Assembly: GCF_003852895.1 (NCBI RefSeq)
Contig: NZ_QUSW01000003.1
Location: forward strand, 310,001 to 374,000
DNA from: Rhizobacter terrae
GTDB taxonomy: Bacteria > Pseudomonadota > Gammaproteobacteria > Burkholderiales > Burkholderiaceae_C
Direction: 5' to 3'
DNA: 64,000 nt
Both the position numbers and the translations under genes were made by a program. This document shows positions 47,466-56,799 of this stretch, one piece after another (position 1 is the stretch's first letter; each line of letters begins with the position of its first letter). The notes beneath the pieces were generated by a model, which was not told the origin of the DNA, did not search any database, and saw nothing but the letters and a program-made list of their open reading frames with translations.

Positions 47466-48044
47466 TCAGTGCCGTGTGGAATCCTTGGCAATCTGCTTGC
47501 CGATGGGCGGCTTCCAGCCGGCCAGCTTCGGCGAAAACACTTCCATCACGCGCAGCGGGGCGCCGTGCTTGTGGAAGATGGAGCTGCGCGCCCACACCAT
47601 GTTGTGCGGAGGCTTGTGCCCATTGGCCTTGAACCATTGGCGCAGCATGCGTTCGCGCAGCGGGCTGCCGTGCGAGAGATGTTCCACCCGCAAGGGGCTG
47701 CGGGTGACACGCGGGTCCTTGAACAGCAGGTCAGCCAGCGGTCGGCTTCCGAGGCCCAGCAAGGCCCGCCAGGGTCCGGCCAGCGAAGGGCGCGGCGCGA
47801 CGCTGCGTGCCCAGATCATCGGCAGGCCGTCCACGCGCAGCAGCACCTCGCGCACCCAGACGCGTCCGCGTGCATGGTGGCCCAACTGCTCGATCTCGCG
47901 GCGATGCAGCCGTGCCGGGCCCTGCCGCAAGGTCTGCACCGCAAAGCGGTCGCCCAGCGCGGCCAGGCGCCGGCTCAGCGAGCCGGGCGCATGCAGCCAC
48001 TGGCGCAGGACCGAGCGGCGCGGCGGTTTGCTGTCGGGCTTCAA
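47466..48044 (-). CDS. ubiC: Chorismate--pyruvate lyase UbiC
   Basis: 192 aa from a TTG that overlaps the proC stop (TTGA). No ATG or GTG gives a sensible N-terminus. Family blocks: RRSVLRQWLHAPGSLSRRLAALG; VWVREVLLRVDGLPMIWARSVAP; LLGLGSRPLADLLF; MVWARSSIFHKHGAPLRVMEVFSP with the catalytic-type Arg/Glu pair. It converts chorismate to 4-hydroxybenzoate, the UbiA substrate. Co-directional and coupled with proC, an unusual pairing. Confidence 0.88.
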   Translation of the reverse strand: MKPDSKPPRRSVLRQWLHAPGSLSRRLAALGDRFAVQTLRQGPARLHRREIEQLGHHARGRVWVREVLLRVDGLPMIWARSVAPRPSLAGPWRALLGLGSRPLADLLFKDPRVTRSPLRVEHLSHGSPLRERMLRQWFKANGHKPPHNMVWARSSIFHKHGAPLRVMEVFSPKLAGWKPPIGKQIAKDSTRH

Positions 48045-48853
48045 GCGCGACCGAACTCGTCGCCGAGTTCGCGCGCGCGGTGCTGCGCGGCCTTGAGCGC
48101 CTTCACGAAGGCGGCCTTGACGCCGTCCGATTCGAGCGAGGTGAGCGCAGCAAAGGTGGTGCCGCCCTTGGAGGTGACGCGTTCGCGCAGCACGTCGGGC
48201 GGGTCTTCGGAGGCCGCTGCGAGCGAGGCGGCGCCGGTGAAGGTTGCCAGCGCGAGCTGCTTGCCTTGCGCGGCCGTGAGGCCCATGTCGGTCGCGGCCT
48301 GCATCATGGCTTCGACGAAGTAGAAGACGTAGGCCGGGCCGGAGCCCGACAGCGCGGTCACCGCGTCGAGGTCTTCCTCGCGGGCGACCCACGTCACCTG
48401 GCCGGTCGGTGCGAGCACGGCTTCCACCGTCTTGCGCTCGGCCTCGGTCACGCCCTCGCGGCCGAAGAGTCCCGAGATGCCCTGGCCGATGAGCGCGGGC
48501 GTGTTGGGCATGGAGCGCACCACGCGCTGCGTGCGCACCGCGGTGGCGATGGCATCGCTGCGGATGCCCGCCATCACGCTCAGGTGCAGGGCTCGGCCCA
48601 CATGCGCGGCGCACGGCAGCGCGGCGGCCTGGAAGTACTGCGGCTTCACGGCCCACACCACCAGCGAAGCTTCTTCCAGCGTGGCATCGGCGGCGCCGAG
48701 CACACGCACGCCGAAATCGGCCTTCAGCTTCTCGCGCTGCGCGTCGCCGGGGTCGACGACGAGGATGGAGGCAGGTGCGCGCCCGCTGCGAATCAAGCCA
48801 CCGATGATGGCCGCGGCCATGTTGCCGCCGCCGATGAATGCGATCGTGTCCAT
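48041..48853 (-). CDS. proC: Pyrroline-5-carboxylate reductase
   Basis: 270 aa. Last step of proline synthesis. Rossmann start IAFIGGGNMAAAIIGGLI, then VWAVKPQ, RSMPNTPALIGQGISGLF, ALSGSGPAYVFYFVEAM and VTSKGGTTFAAL. Met at 48853 fits the family. Adjacent to putA (31 bases after putA's stop), so proline synthesis and breakdown genes lie on the same strand. The stop overlaps the ubiC start. Confidence 0.97.
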   Translation of the reverse strand: MDTIAFIGGGNMAAAIIGGLIRSGRAPASILVVDPGDAQREKLKADFGVRVLGAADATLEEASLVVWAVKPQYFQAAALPCAAHVGRALHLSVMAGIRSDAIATAVRTQRVVRSMPNTPALIGQGISGLFGREGVTEAERKTVEAVLAPTGQVTWVAREEDLDAVTALSGSGPAYVFYFVEAMMQAATDMGLTAAQGKQLALATFTGAASLAAASEDPPDVLRERVTSKGGTTFAALTSLESDGVKAAFVKALKAAQHRARELGDEFGRA

Positions 48854-48884
48854 GGCGTCCAGTTTAAGAGCTTGGCCGCACCTC

Positions 48885-51800
48885 TCATTCGCCCGCGACG
48901 GCACCCGTGAATCCGGCCAGCAAGGCCGCGTTCCCGCCGGCTGCCGCCGTGTTGATGGTCAGCGTCTGTTCCGCGCAGAAGCGGTACAGGTAGTGCGGGC
49001 CACCCGCCTTGGGCCCCGTGCCGCTCAGGCCCTCGCCGCCGAAGGGCTGCACGCCCACGACGGCGCCGATCATGTTGCGGTTCACGTAGACATTGCCGAT
49101 GCGAGCCGCATGCGCGAGCCGCAGCGCGCGGCTGTCGATGCGCGTCTGGATGCCCAGCGTCAGGCCGTAGCCCAGCGCGTTCACCTGCGCGATCACGGCG
49201 TCCACGTCGCCGCCCCAGCGCACGACGTGCAGCACCGGGCCGAAGATCTCCTGCGACACGTCGGCAATGCGCGGCAGCTCGAAGGCGATGGGCGCGACGC
49301 TGTGCTTCAGGCCCGCCGGCAGGTGCGTCTCGCCGATGAGCTTCGCGTCCTTGCGCAGGCGCGCCACGTGGGTGCTGATGCCATCGAAGGCTTCCGCATC
49401 AATGAGCGGCCCCACGTCGGTGGACAGGCGCGACGGGTCGCCCACGTTCAGCTCCTTGAGCGCGCCGCGGATCATCTCGATCACGCCGTCGGCCACGCTC
49501 TCGTGCACGCACAGCAGGCGCAGCGCGGAGCAGCGCTGGCCGGCGGAGCGGAAGGCGCTTTGCACGACGGCATCGACCACCTGCTCGGGCAGCGCGGTGG
49601 AATCCACCACCATCGCGTTGATGCCACCCGTCTCGGCGATGAGCGGCACGATGGGGCCGTCCTTGGCCGCCAGCGTCCGGTTGATGATCTTGGCGACCGC
49701 CGTCGAGCCGGTGAAGCACACGCCGGCCGTGCGCGCATCGGCCACCAGCGCCGCGCCGATGGTCTCGCCCGGGCCGTGCAGCAGCGCCAGAGCGTTGCGC
49801 GGCACGCCCGCCTCATGCAGCAGCGCGACCATGCGCTGCGCCACCGCGGGTGTCTGCTCCGCCGGCTTGGCCGCGACGGCATTGCCGGCCACCAGCGCCG
49901 CCACCACCTGGCCCGCGAAGATGGCCAGCGGGAAGTTCCACGGGCTGATGCACACGAACACGCCGCGGCCATGCAGGTGCAGCTCGTTGCTTTCGCCGGT
50001 CGGACCGGGCAACGCCTGTGAGGCAAGCCGTGCCTCGGCCTGGTCGGCGTAGTAGCGGCAGAAGTCCACCGCCTCGCGCACTTCGGCCACGCAATCGCCG
50101 AGGGTCTTGTGCGCCTCCTTCACCAGCAGGCCGCAGAACTCGGGCAGGCGCGATTCGAGCGCGTCGGCCGCGCGGCGCAGCACGGCTGCGCGCTGGGCGA
50201 GCGGGGTCGAGTTCCAGGCGGGGAAGCCGGCCTGCAATTGGGTTATCGCGGTGTCGACATCGGCCTTCGTGGCTTCGGGCACGGACTCCACCACCGCAGC
50301 AGCCACGGCCTTCTCCAGCGGCGCCCGCTCTTGCAGGCAGGCCAGGTCCGCGCCCATGGAGTTGGCCCGGCCTTCCACGCCATCGAAACCGTACAGCGCC
50401 ACCGGCATCGGCAAGGCCGGCGCGCTTGCCGGATGCAGCGGCGAGGCCAGCAGGTCCTTCACGTTCACGGCTTCATCGGCCAGCTGATGCACGAAGGAGG
50501 AATTCGCGCCGTTCTCCAGCAGCCGGCGGACGAGGTAGGCGAGCAGGTCGCGGTGCTCACCCACCGGGGCATAGACACGCACCGGCACGCCGGCATCCTT
50601 CATCACTTCGCGATAGACACCCTCGCCCATGCCGTGCAGGCGCTGCATCTCGAACTTCGCGTCCCTGGCCTGCGCCATCTGCAGGATGGCCGCGATGGTG
50701 CCCGCGTTGTGCGTGGCGAACTGCGGGTAGATGACGTCGGCGTGGTTGATCAGCGCCCGTGCACAGGCCAGGTAGGAGATGTCGGTGTGGTGCTTGTGGG
50801 TGAACACCGGATAGCCGGTGAGGCCCAGCTCCTGCGCGCGCTTGATCTCGCCGTCCCAGTACGCACCCTTCACCAGCCGCACCATGAAGCGCAGCTTGTG
50901 CTTTCGGGCGATGCGGGCGACCTCGTCCACCACCTGCAGGGCCCTGGTCTGGTAGGCCTGCACCGCCAGTCCGAAGCCGCGCCACTGCGGGAACTGCCGG
51001 CCGATGAGTTCGGCCAATGCATCGAGCACGTCCAGCGAGAGTTCGAGGCGGTCGGTCTCCTCCGCATCGATGGTGAGGTTGATGTTGGCGTGCGCGGCCA
51101 GCTCCACCAGCGTCCACACGCGCGGCAGCAGCTCGGCGAAGACGCGCTCGCGCTGGGCGTCCTCGTAGCGCGAGAAGAGCGCGGACAGCTTGATGGAGAT
51201 GCCGTCGGCCGCCTCGGGGCTCGCAGCCACCTTGTCCGAAGCAATGGCGCGGATGGCGTTCTGGTACGAGGCGAGGTAGCGCTGCGCGTCGGCTTCAGTG
51301 CGGGCGCCTTCGCCCAGCATGTCGTAGCTGAAGCGCAGCGACGCATGCGCCTTGCGGGCCGAAGCCGCCTCGTCCATGGCCTCGCCGATGGAGCGGCCCA
51401 GCACGAACTGACGGCCCAGCAACTGGATGGCGCGCACCGTCGCCGCCACCACCGTCTGCGCACCCAGGCGCTTGAACAGGCCCGCCTCGCCTTCATGCTC
51501 GGGCAGGAACTTCTTGGACAGCGCGATGGCGCTGGCCGACAGGCTGGCCAGCATCTTGTGCGGGCCGCCGCTGGTGGAATCGAAGTCCGCCTTGCCGAGC
51601 TGGTCGGCGGTCAGCGCAATGGCGGTTTCCGCGTCGGGCACGCGCAGCAGCGCTTCGGCCAGCCGCATCAGCGCCAGGCCCTCGGCGCTGGAGATGGGGT
51701 ACTCGCGCAGCAGCGACTCCATCGCCCAGAACGGCGCCGGCTTGTCGCGCACCGCCTGGACCCAGGGCGCGGCGAGGTCGGCGGCGCGGGCCCAGTCCAG

Positions 51801-51896
51801 GCCGGTCTGCAGCTGTCCCATCAGCTGGGCCAGCACCTCCATTTCGTTGCGATACGGATACGGCAGGCGTGCCGCAGGAGCAGGGACGGTGAACAT
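48885..51896 (-). CDS. putA: Bifunctional proline dehydrogenase / P5C dehydrogenase PutA (short form)
   Basis: 1003 aa, matching the minimal (type A, about 1000-residue) PutA class that lacks the N-terminal ribbon-helix-helix DNA-binding domain of the 1320-aa E. coli protein. PRODH barrel about 150-480 (FSYDMLGEGART; RLVKGAYWDGEIKRAQ; FATHNAGTIAAI). P5CDH half about 530-990 (ISPWNFPLAIFAGQV; ETGGINAMVVD; catalytic Cys in SAGQRCSALR near residue 790). With no DNA-binding domain, regulation probably falls to the divergent Lrp-type gene 95 bases away. Confidence 0.96.
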   Translation of the reverse strand: MFTVPAPAARLPYPYRNEMEVLAQLMGQLQTGLDWARAADLAAPWVQAVRDKPAPFWAMESLLREYPISSAEGLALMRLAEALLRVPDAETAIALTADQLGKADFDSTSGGPHKMLASLSASAIALSKKFLPEHEGEAGLFKRLGAQTVVAATVRAIQLLGRQFVLGRSIGEAMDEAASARKAHASLRFSYDMLGEGARTEADAQRYLASYQNAIRAIASDKVAASPEAADGISIKLSALFSRYEDAQRERVFAELLPRVWTLVELAAHANINLTIDAEETDRLELSLDVLDALAELIGRQFPQWRGFGLAVQAYQTRALQVVDEVARIARKHKLRFMVRLVKGAYWDGEIKRAQELGLTGYPVFTHKHHTDISYLACARALINHADVIYPQFATHNAGTIAAILQMAQARDAKFEMQRLHGMGEGVYREVMKDAGVPVRVYAPVGEHRDLLAYLVRRLLENGANSSFVHQLADEAVNVKDLLASPLHPASAPALPMPVALYGFDGVEGRANSMGADLACLQERAPLEKAVAAAVVESVPEATKADVDTAITQLQAGFPAWNSTPLAQRAAVLRRAADALESRLPEFCGLLVKEAHKTLGDCVAEVREAVDFCRYYADQAEARLASQALPGPTGESNELHLHGRGVFVCISPWNFPLAIFAGQVVAALVAGNAVAAKPAEQTPAVAQRMVALLHEAGVPRNALALLHGPGETIGAALVADARTAGVCFTGSTAVAKIINRTLAAKDGPIVPLIAETGGINAMVVDSTALPEQVVDAVVQSAFRSAGQRCSALRLLCVHESVADGVIEMIRGALKELNVGDPSRLSTDVGPLIDAEAFDGISTHVARLRKDAKLIGETHLPAGLKHSVAPIAFELPRIADVSQEIFGPVLHVVRWGGDVDAVIAQVNALGYGLTLGIQTRIDSRALRLAHAARIGNVYVNRNMIGAVVGVQPFGGEGLSGTGPKAGGPHYLYRFCAEQTLTINTAAAGGNAALLAGFTGAVAGE

Positions 51897-51991
51897 GTCA
51901 GGGGACCTCGCTAGAATTACTTGCTAGGTTAGCGGCTTGCCTCCAGCATTTCTCTCCAAAGAAGGCCGCGTCACTTTGCAAAAGCTCAGCC

Positions 51992-52468
51992 ATGCCTCAA
52001 GACGCCGGCTCCACCATCGACAAGATCGACGCAAAGATTCTGCGCGTCCTCCAGAAGGACGGACGCATTTCGAATCTCAAGCTCGCCGAGGAAGTGCACC
52101 TGTCGCCCACCGCCGTGCTCGAACGGGTGAAGCGGCTCACGCGCGACCAGTTCATCCTGGGCTACGAGGCCAAGCTGAACCCGGCCAAGCTGGGTGCGGG
52201 GCTGCTGGTGTTCGTCGAGATCCTGCTGGACCGCACGGTGCACGACGTGATGGACAACTTCAAGGCCGCGGTGCAGGTGCGGCCCGAGATCCTCGAATGC
52301 CACCTGGTGGCCGGCGGCTTCGACTACCTGCTCAAGACCCGCGTGGCCGACATGACGGCCTACCGCGAGTTCATCGGCTCGGTCATCTGGACGCTGCCCG
52401 GCGTGCGCGAGACGCGGACCTACGCGGTGATGGAAGAGGTCAAGAACGTGACGGCGCTGGCGATCTGA
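51992..52468 (+). CDS. Lrp/AsnC family regulator, probable PutR
   Basis: 158 aa. HTH at about residues 9-55 (IDKIDAKILRVLQKDGRISNLKLAEEVHLSPTAVLERVKRL) and a C-terminal RAM/effector domain (GAGLLVFVEILLDRT; ECHLVAGGFDYLLKTRVADMTAYREF). It stands back-to-back with putA, the arrangement of PutR, which activates putA in response to proline. Its 3' end overlaps the convergent AraC gene by 29 bases. Confidence 0.92.
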   Translation: MPQDAGSTIDKIDAKILRVLQKDGRISNLKLAEEVHLSPTAVLERVKRLTRDQFILGYEAKLNPAKLGAGLLVFVEILLDRTVHDVMDNFKAAVQVRPEILECHLVAGGFDYLLKTRVADMTAYREFIGSVIWTLPGVRETRTYAVMEEVKNVTALAI

Positions 52469-53333
52469 ACGCCGAGGCCGAGCCCAGGCCGGCCCGCTTG
52501 AGCGCCGTGTTCATGTGCGACAGGTGCGCGTAGCCGCACTGCTGCGCGACCATCTCCAGCCCCAGGCCGCCTTGCGGCAGCAGCCGGCGGGCGCGCGCCA
52601 GCCGGCGCTGCATCACCCACGCATGCGGGCTCATGCCGAAGCTGGTTTTGAACATGCGGGCGAAATGGAATTCCGAGAGGCACGCCGCCTCGGCGAGATC
52701 GGCCAGGTTCACCCCATCGGCCAGGCGCGACTCCACGCATTCGATGACCCGGCGCCTCGCCGCCGGCGACAGCCCACCCTTCACGTCGCGGGACGGCGCA
52801 CGGTGCACCAGGTGCTGATCGAGCAACTGCTCCTGCACGTCCAGCGTGAGCTGCTGCAGCGCCAGCGGTGCGTCGGTGCCATCCCAATCGAGCCGGGCAA
52901 TGTCCGCGCACAGCGAGGCCAGCCGCGGGTCGTGGAAGAAGATCTGCTCGGCCAGTTCCGCGAAGCGCGGGTCCAGGTCCAGCCAGCGTTCGGCCGATTG
53001 CGCGAAGTGCAGCGTGGGCAGGTAGATGTGCAGCAGCTGGAGCGAGCCGTTCACGTCCCAGTTGGATTCATGCCCTGAGGGCAAGGTGCACATCCGCCCA
53101 GGCTCGCCGCGGGCCGAGGGCGCCTCGTGGCAGCGCACCTCGTGGCCGCCTTGCAGATAGATGGTGAGCGTGTGGTGGCCAGGCCGGAGGTAGGCCGTGC
53201 GCGTGTCGGCATTGCCCCAGTGCGCCACCCACACGCCATCGGGCAGCGCATGCGAACGCAGCAGCTGCGCCCTGGATTCGAGCAGGGCGGCGCTCACGTC
53301 GAACTGGCGGATGTCCTGGGCCGCGGATGGCAT
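52440..53333 (-). CDS. AraC family transcriptional regulator
   Basis: 297 aa. N-terminal cupin-like ligand domain (residues 20-130: VWVAHWGNADTRTAYLRPGHHTLTIYLQGG). C-terminal double HTH (about 195-290: VNLADLAEAACLSEFHFARMFKTSFGMSPHAWVMQRRLARARRLL; MVAQQCGYAHLSHMNTALKRAGL). The C-terminus is shortened relative to the usual GxxPxxYR end. Divergent from the EamA exporter (start 53437), which it may control. Its 3' end overlaps the Lrp gene. Confidence 0.9.
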   Translation of the reverse strand: MPSAAQDIRQFDVSAALLESRAQLLRSHALPDGVWVAHWGNADTRTAYLRPGHHTLTIYLQGGHEVRCHEAPSARGEPGRMCTLPSGHESNWDVNGSLQLLHIYLPTLHFAQSAERWLDLDPRFAELAEQIFFHDPRLASLCADIARLDWDGTDAPLALQQLTLDVQEQLLDQHLVHRAPSRDVKGGLSPAARRRVIECVESRLADGVNLADLAEAACLSEFHFARMFKTSFGMSPHAWVMQRRLARARRLLPQGGLGLEMVAQQCGYAHLSHMNTALKRAGLGSASAFRSPAPSRS

Positions 53334-53436
53334 GGGGCACAGCTTACGACGCCGCTTGCCGCACTGCATGCGGGCCGGTCGCAAATGCGCAAGATCCTGC
53401 GAGTCCATCACGGGCGCCGCACGCAGACTGCCGGGC

Positions 53437-54366
53437 ATGACGAACGCCTGGCTGTACCTCCTCACCGTGCTCATCTGGGGCACGACCTGGATCGCGCTGA
53501 AGCTGCAGATCGGCAGCGTGCCCATCCCCTGGTCCATCGCCTACCGCTTCTGGCTCGCGGCCGCGGTGCTCCTGGCATGGTTGGCCATCCGCCGGCAATG
53601 GCGCTGGCCCACGCGGCAGATCGCGCCGCTGCTGCTGTGCCAGGGGCTGTGCCTGTTCTGCCTGAACTTCATGTGCTTCCTGCACGCCAGCCAGTGGGTG
53701 GCCAGCGGGCTGGTCGCCGTGTGCTTCTCGACCGCCCCCTTGTGGAATGCACTCAACGGCCGGGTCTTCCAGGGCAAGGCCTTGTCCGGCCGGGTGATGC
53801 TGGGGGCGGCCCTGGGCCTGGCCGGCCTGCTGCTGCTGTTCGGCGGCGAAGTCGCCAAGGACCTCGCCCGGCCACAGACGCTGTGGGGCCTGGGGCTGGC
53901 AATGGCCGGCACCTACTGCTTCTCGCTGGGCAACCTGCTGTCGGGCGCCATGCAGAAGCAGGGCCAGACGCCCTTGCAGACCAACGCCTGGGCGATGCTG
54001 ATCGGTGCGACGGTCATCGCTGGCTATGCGCTGGCGACGGGGCAGCCGATGAACTTCGATGTGTCCGCGCACTACGTCGGCGCCTGGCTGTACCTCGCGA
54101 TTCCGGGATCGGTCATCGGCTTCACCGCCTACCTCACCCTGGTGGGCCGCATGGGTGCAGATCGTGCGGCCTACTGCACGGTGCTCTTCCCCGTGGTGGC
54201 GCTGAACGTGTCCGCGCTGGTGGAAGGCTATGCGTGGACCATGCCCGCGCTGCTGGGCCTGGCGCTGGTGGCGGCGGGCAACGTGGTCGTGTTCTGGAAA
54301 GGCTCGCTCGCTAGCGCCCTCCAAAGATGGCCGTTCCGACGCGAACGATCGTTGCGCCTTCCATGA
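53437..54366 (+). CDS. EamA/DMT superfamily exporter
   Basis: 309 aa, ten membrane helices in two EamA repeats (start TNAWLYLLTVLIWGTTWIALKLQIG; second repeat from about GLGLAMAGTYCFSLGNLL). These transporters usually export amino acids or metabolites. The divergent AraC regulator is 103 bases away. The last 56 bases overlap the convergent yggS gene, so the C-terminal tail LASALQRWPFRRERSLRLP is antisense to yggS. Confidence 0.9.
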   Translation: MTNAWLYLLTVLIWGTTWIALKLQIGSVPIPWSIAYRFWLAAAVLLAWLAIRRQWRWPTRQIAPLLLCQGLCLFCLNFMCFLHASQWVASGLVAVCFSTAPLWNALNGRVFQGKALSGRVMLGAALGLAGLLLLFGGEVAKDLARPQTLWGLGLAMAGTYCFSLGNLLSGAMQKQGQTPLQTNAWAMLIGATVIAGYALATGQPMNFDVSAHYVGAWLYLAIPGSVIGFTAYLTLVGRMGADRAAYCTVLFPVVALNVSALVEGYAWTMPALLGLALVAAGNVVVFWKGSLASALQRWPFRRERSLRLP

Positions 54367-54997
54367 CGGCGGCTTCGAGGTCGGCCGACATGCCCATGGA
54401 CAGGGTGTCGACGTCGAGGCCTTCACGCTGCAGTTCGCCCAGGAGCTGACGCAAGGCCGCATGCGGGCGGCGCTGCGAATCGAGATCGCCGGCCGGCTCG
54501 GGGATGGCCATCAGCCCGCGCAGCTTCAGCCCCGGCAGGGCAGCCACCTCGCGCGCCACGCCGGCCACCTCCTGCGGCGCGAGACCGCTCTTGCTGGCCT
54601 GCGCGCTGATGTTCACCTGCAGGCACACCTGCAGCGGCGGCAGGTGTGCCGGCCGCTGCTCCGACAGCCGCTGCGCGACCTTGAGCCGGTCCACCGAATG
54701 CACCCAGTCGAAGTGCTCGGCGACCACGCGGGTCTTGTTGCTTTGCAAGGGACCGATGAGGTGCCACTCGATGTCGCCGCGCAGATCCGCCAGCGCTGCC
54801 ACCTTGTCCACGCCCTCTTGCACGTAGTTCTCGCCGAAGCGCCGCTCGCCCGCAGCGTGCGCCTCGCGCACCGCTTCGGCGCCGAAAGTTTTGCTCACAC
54901 ATAGCAGCGTGACGCTTTGCACGGGCCGTTGTGCCCCGGCACAGGCCGCGGCTATGCGAGCGCGCACTTGTTGTATGTTCTCGGGGATCGTCGCCAT
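54311..54997 (-). CDS. YggS-family PLP homeostasis protein
   Basis: 228 aa. PLP-binding Lys in TLLCVSKTFGAEAVREAHAAGERRFGENYVQEGVDK; other blocks are WHLIGPLQSNKTR, HSVDRL, LQVNISAQASKSGL, LRGLMAIP and LSMGMSADLEAAVMEGATIVRVGTAIFG. It acts in vitamin B6 and amino-acid balance (PLPBP/PipY). It is divergent from pilT, as in many proteobacteria. The Met at 54997 matches the family start. Confidence 0.95.
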   Translation of the reverse strand: MATIPENIQQVRARIAAACAGAQRPVQSVTLLCVSKTFGAEAVREAHAAGERRFGENYVQEGVDKVAALADLRGDIEWHLIGPLQSNKTRVVAEHFDWVHSVDRLKVAQRLSEQRPAHLPPLQVCLQVNISAQASKSGLAPQEVAGVAREVAALPGLKLRGLMAIPEPAGDLDSQRRPHAALRQLLGELQREGLDVDTLSMGMSADLEAAVMEGATIVRVGTAIFGGR

Positions 54998-55072
54998 AAT
55001 GCGCCGAAGTATCACGCAGACCCTGTGCCGCAGGCCCTGTGGCCGCCACGCTGAGCGCAACAACCAGACCCC

Positions 55073-56116
55073 ATGGACATCACCCAACTGCTGGCGTTTT
55101 CGGTCAAGAACAAGGCTTCGGACTTGCACCTGTCGGCAGGCCTGCCGCCCATGATCCGGGTGCACGGCGACGTGCGCCGCATCAACGTGGACCCGCTCGA
55201 GCACAAGCAAGTGCACGACATGGTCTACGACATCATGAACGACTCCCAGCGCAAGGCCTACGAAGAGACGCTGGAGTGCGACTTCTCCTTCGAGATCCAG
55301 GGCCTGGCGCGATTCCGCGTCAACGCCTTCAACCAGAACCGCGGCTCCGGCGCCGTGTTCCGGACCATTCCCTCCAAGATCCTCACGCTCGAACAGCTCG
55401 CCGCGCCCAAGGTCTTTGCCGACCTGGCGCTCAAGCCGCGCGGCCTGGTGCTGGTGACCGGCCCCACGGGCTCGGGCAAGTCCACCACGCTGGCAGCCAT
55501 GGTCAACCACCTCAACGAGAACGAGTACGGCCACGTGCTCACGGTGGAAGACCCGATCGAATTCGTGCACGAGTCCAAGAAATGCCTGGTCAACCAGCGC
55601 GAGGTGGGGCCACACACGCTGAGTTTCTCCAATGCGCTGCGCTCGGCGCTGCGTGAAGACCCGGACTGCATCCTCGTGGGCGAAATGCGCGACCTGGAGA
55701 CCATCCGCCTGGCGCTGACCGCCTCGGAAACCGGCCACCTGGTGTTCGGCACGCTGCACACATCGAGTGCCGCCAAGACCATCGACCGCGTGGTGGACGT
55801 GTTCCCCGCGGCCGAGAAGGAAATGGTCCGCGCCATGCTCTCGGAGTCGCTGGTGGCCGTCATCTCGCAGACGCTGTGCAAGCTGAAAGACGGCTCGGGC
55901 CGCGTGGCGGCGCACGAGATCATGCTGGGCACGGCAGCCATCCGCAACCTCATCCGCGAGAACAAGATCGCGCAGATGTACTCGTCGATCCAGACCGGCA
56001 ACAGCATGGGCATGCAGACGCTGGACCAGAACCTCGCGGATTTGGTGCGTCGCAACATCATTTCGCCGGCGGAAGCGCGCGGCAAGGCGAAGTTCCCCGA
56101 AAACTTCCCCGGCTGA
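55073..56116 (+). CDS. pilT: Twitching motility ATPase PilT
   Basis: 347 aa. Hexameric retraction motor of type IV pili. Walker A GPTGSGKSTT (about residue 131), Asp box, Walker B-like DCILVGEMRDLETI, His box GHLVFGTLHTSSAAKT and the PilT signature AIRNLIRE near residue 290. Start MDITQLLAFSVKNKASDLHLSAG is canonical. First gene of a pilT - cyclic-nucleotide-binding gene - pilU set. Confidence 0.97.
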   Translation: MDITQLLAFSVKNKASDLHLSAGLPPMIRVHGDVRRINVDPLEHKQVHDMVYDIMNDSQRKAYEETLECDFSFEIQGLARFRVNAFNQNRGSGAVFRTIPSKILTLEQLAAPKVFADLALKPRGLVLVTGPTGSGKSTTLAAMVNHLNENEYGHVLTVEDPIEFVHESKKCLVNQREVGPHTLSFSNALRSALREDPDCILVGEMRDLETIRLALTASETGHLVFGTLHTSSAAKTIDRVVDVFPAAEKEMVRAMLSESLVAVISQTLCKLKDGSGRVAAHEIMLGTAAIRNLIRENKIAQMYSSIQTGNSMGMQTLDQNLADLVRRNIISPAEARGKAKFPENFPG

Positions 56117-56136
56117 TCTCCAGCACGCGAGCGTCC

Positions 56137-56769
56137 GTGAAGCGCCTGCTGGATCGCATCAAGCGAAAGCCGTCGTCGAACAACGGCGGCGAGGACACCG
56201 GCTTCTTCTCGTCCGTCTACCAGGAGCCGCCGGAGTCGCCCCAGGTGCTCACCGCCTGGAAAGACCGCGCCGGGCAGATCGGCGCCAGGACGGTGGACCG
56301 CAAGTCCGCCGCCGACACCTTCGGCAAGCTGTGGGGCGCCGACCGGCACGTGGTCTCGCTCACGCCCGATGAGCTCATGCGCATGGCGCAGTACCTGGAG
56401 TTCGTGCAGGTGCCGGCTGCGCAGGAAGTCATCAGCCAGGACGAACTGGGCGACTACATGATCATCGTGCTGGACGGCACGCTGTCGGTCGACCGCGGCC
56501 ATTCCTGGGGAGGCAAGACGCGCCTGGCCGAAGCCCACGCGGGCGACATGCTGGGCGAGATGTCGCTGCTGGACGCCGGCGCCCGCTTCTCCTCCTGCGC
56601 CACGCTCACGCCCTGCCTGCTGGCGGTGGTGGAAGCCAAGCGGCTGGACGAGATGATCGCGCAGGAGCCGCGCCTGGGCGTGGCCCTGCTGGCCTCGCTG
56701 TCACGAAGACTTTCACTGCGCTTGAGGCAAGTCAGTGCGCGCCTGAGCGCCTTGCTGTCGCAGAATTGA
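56137..56769 (+). CDS. Cyclic nucleotide-binding domain protein between pilT and pilU
   Basis: 210 aa from a GTG at 56137, 20 bases after pilT. One CNMP-binding beta-barrel, about residues 75-190 (MRMAQYLEFVQVPAAQEVISQDELGDYMIIVLDGTLSVDRG; GDMLGEMSLLDAGARFSSCATLTPCLLAVV). The phosphate-binding cassette GEMSLLDAGARFSS keeps the Gly-Glu and Arg of nucleotide-binding members. There is no DNA-binding domain. By position it may tie pilus retraction to cAMP or a related nucleotide; this is inference. Confidence 0.85.
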   Translation: MKRLLDRIKRKPSSNNGGEDTGFFSSVYQEPPESPQVLTAWKDRAGQIGARTVDRKSAADTFGKLWGADRHVVSLTPDELMRMAQYLEFVQVPAAQEVISQDELGDYMIIVLDGTLSVDRGHSWGGKTRLAEAHAGDMLGEMSLLDAGARFSSCATLTPCLLAVVEAKRLDEMIAQEPRLGVALLASLSRRLSLRLRQVSARLSALLSQN

Positions 56770-56799
56770 GGAACTGACCGAACCATCGGGGAAAGCAGT

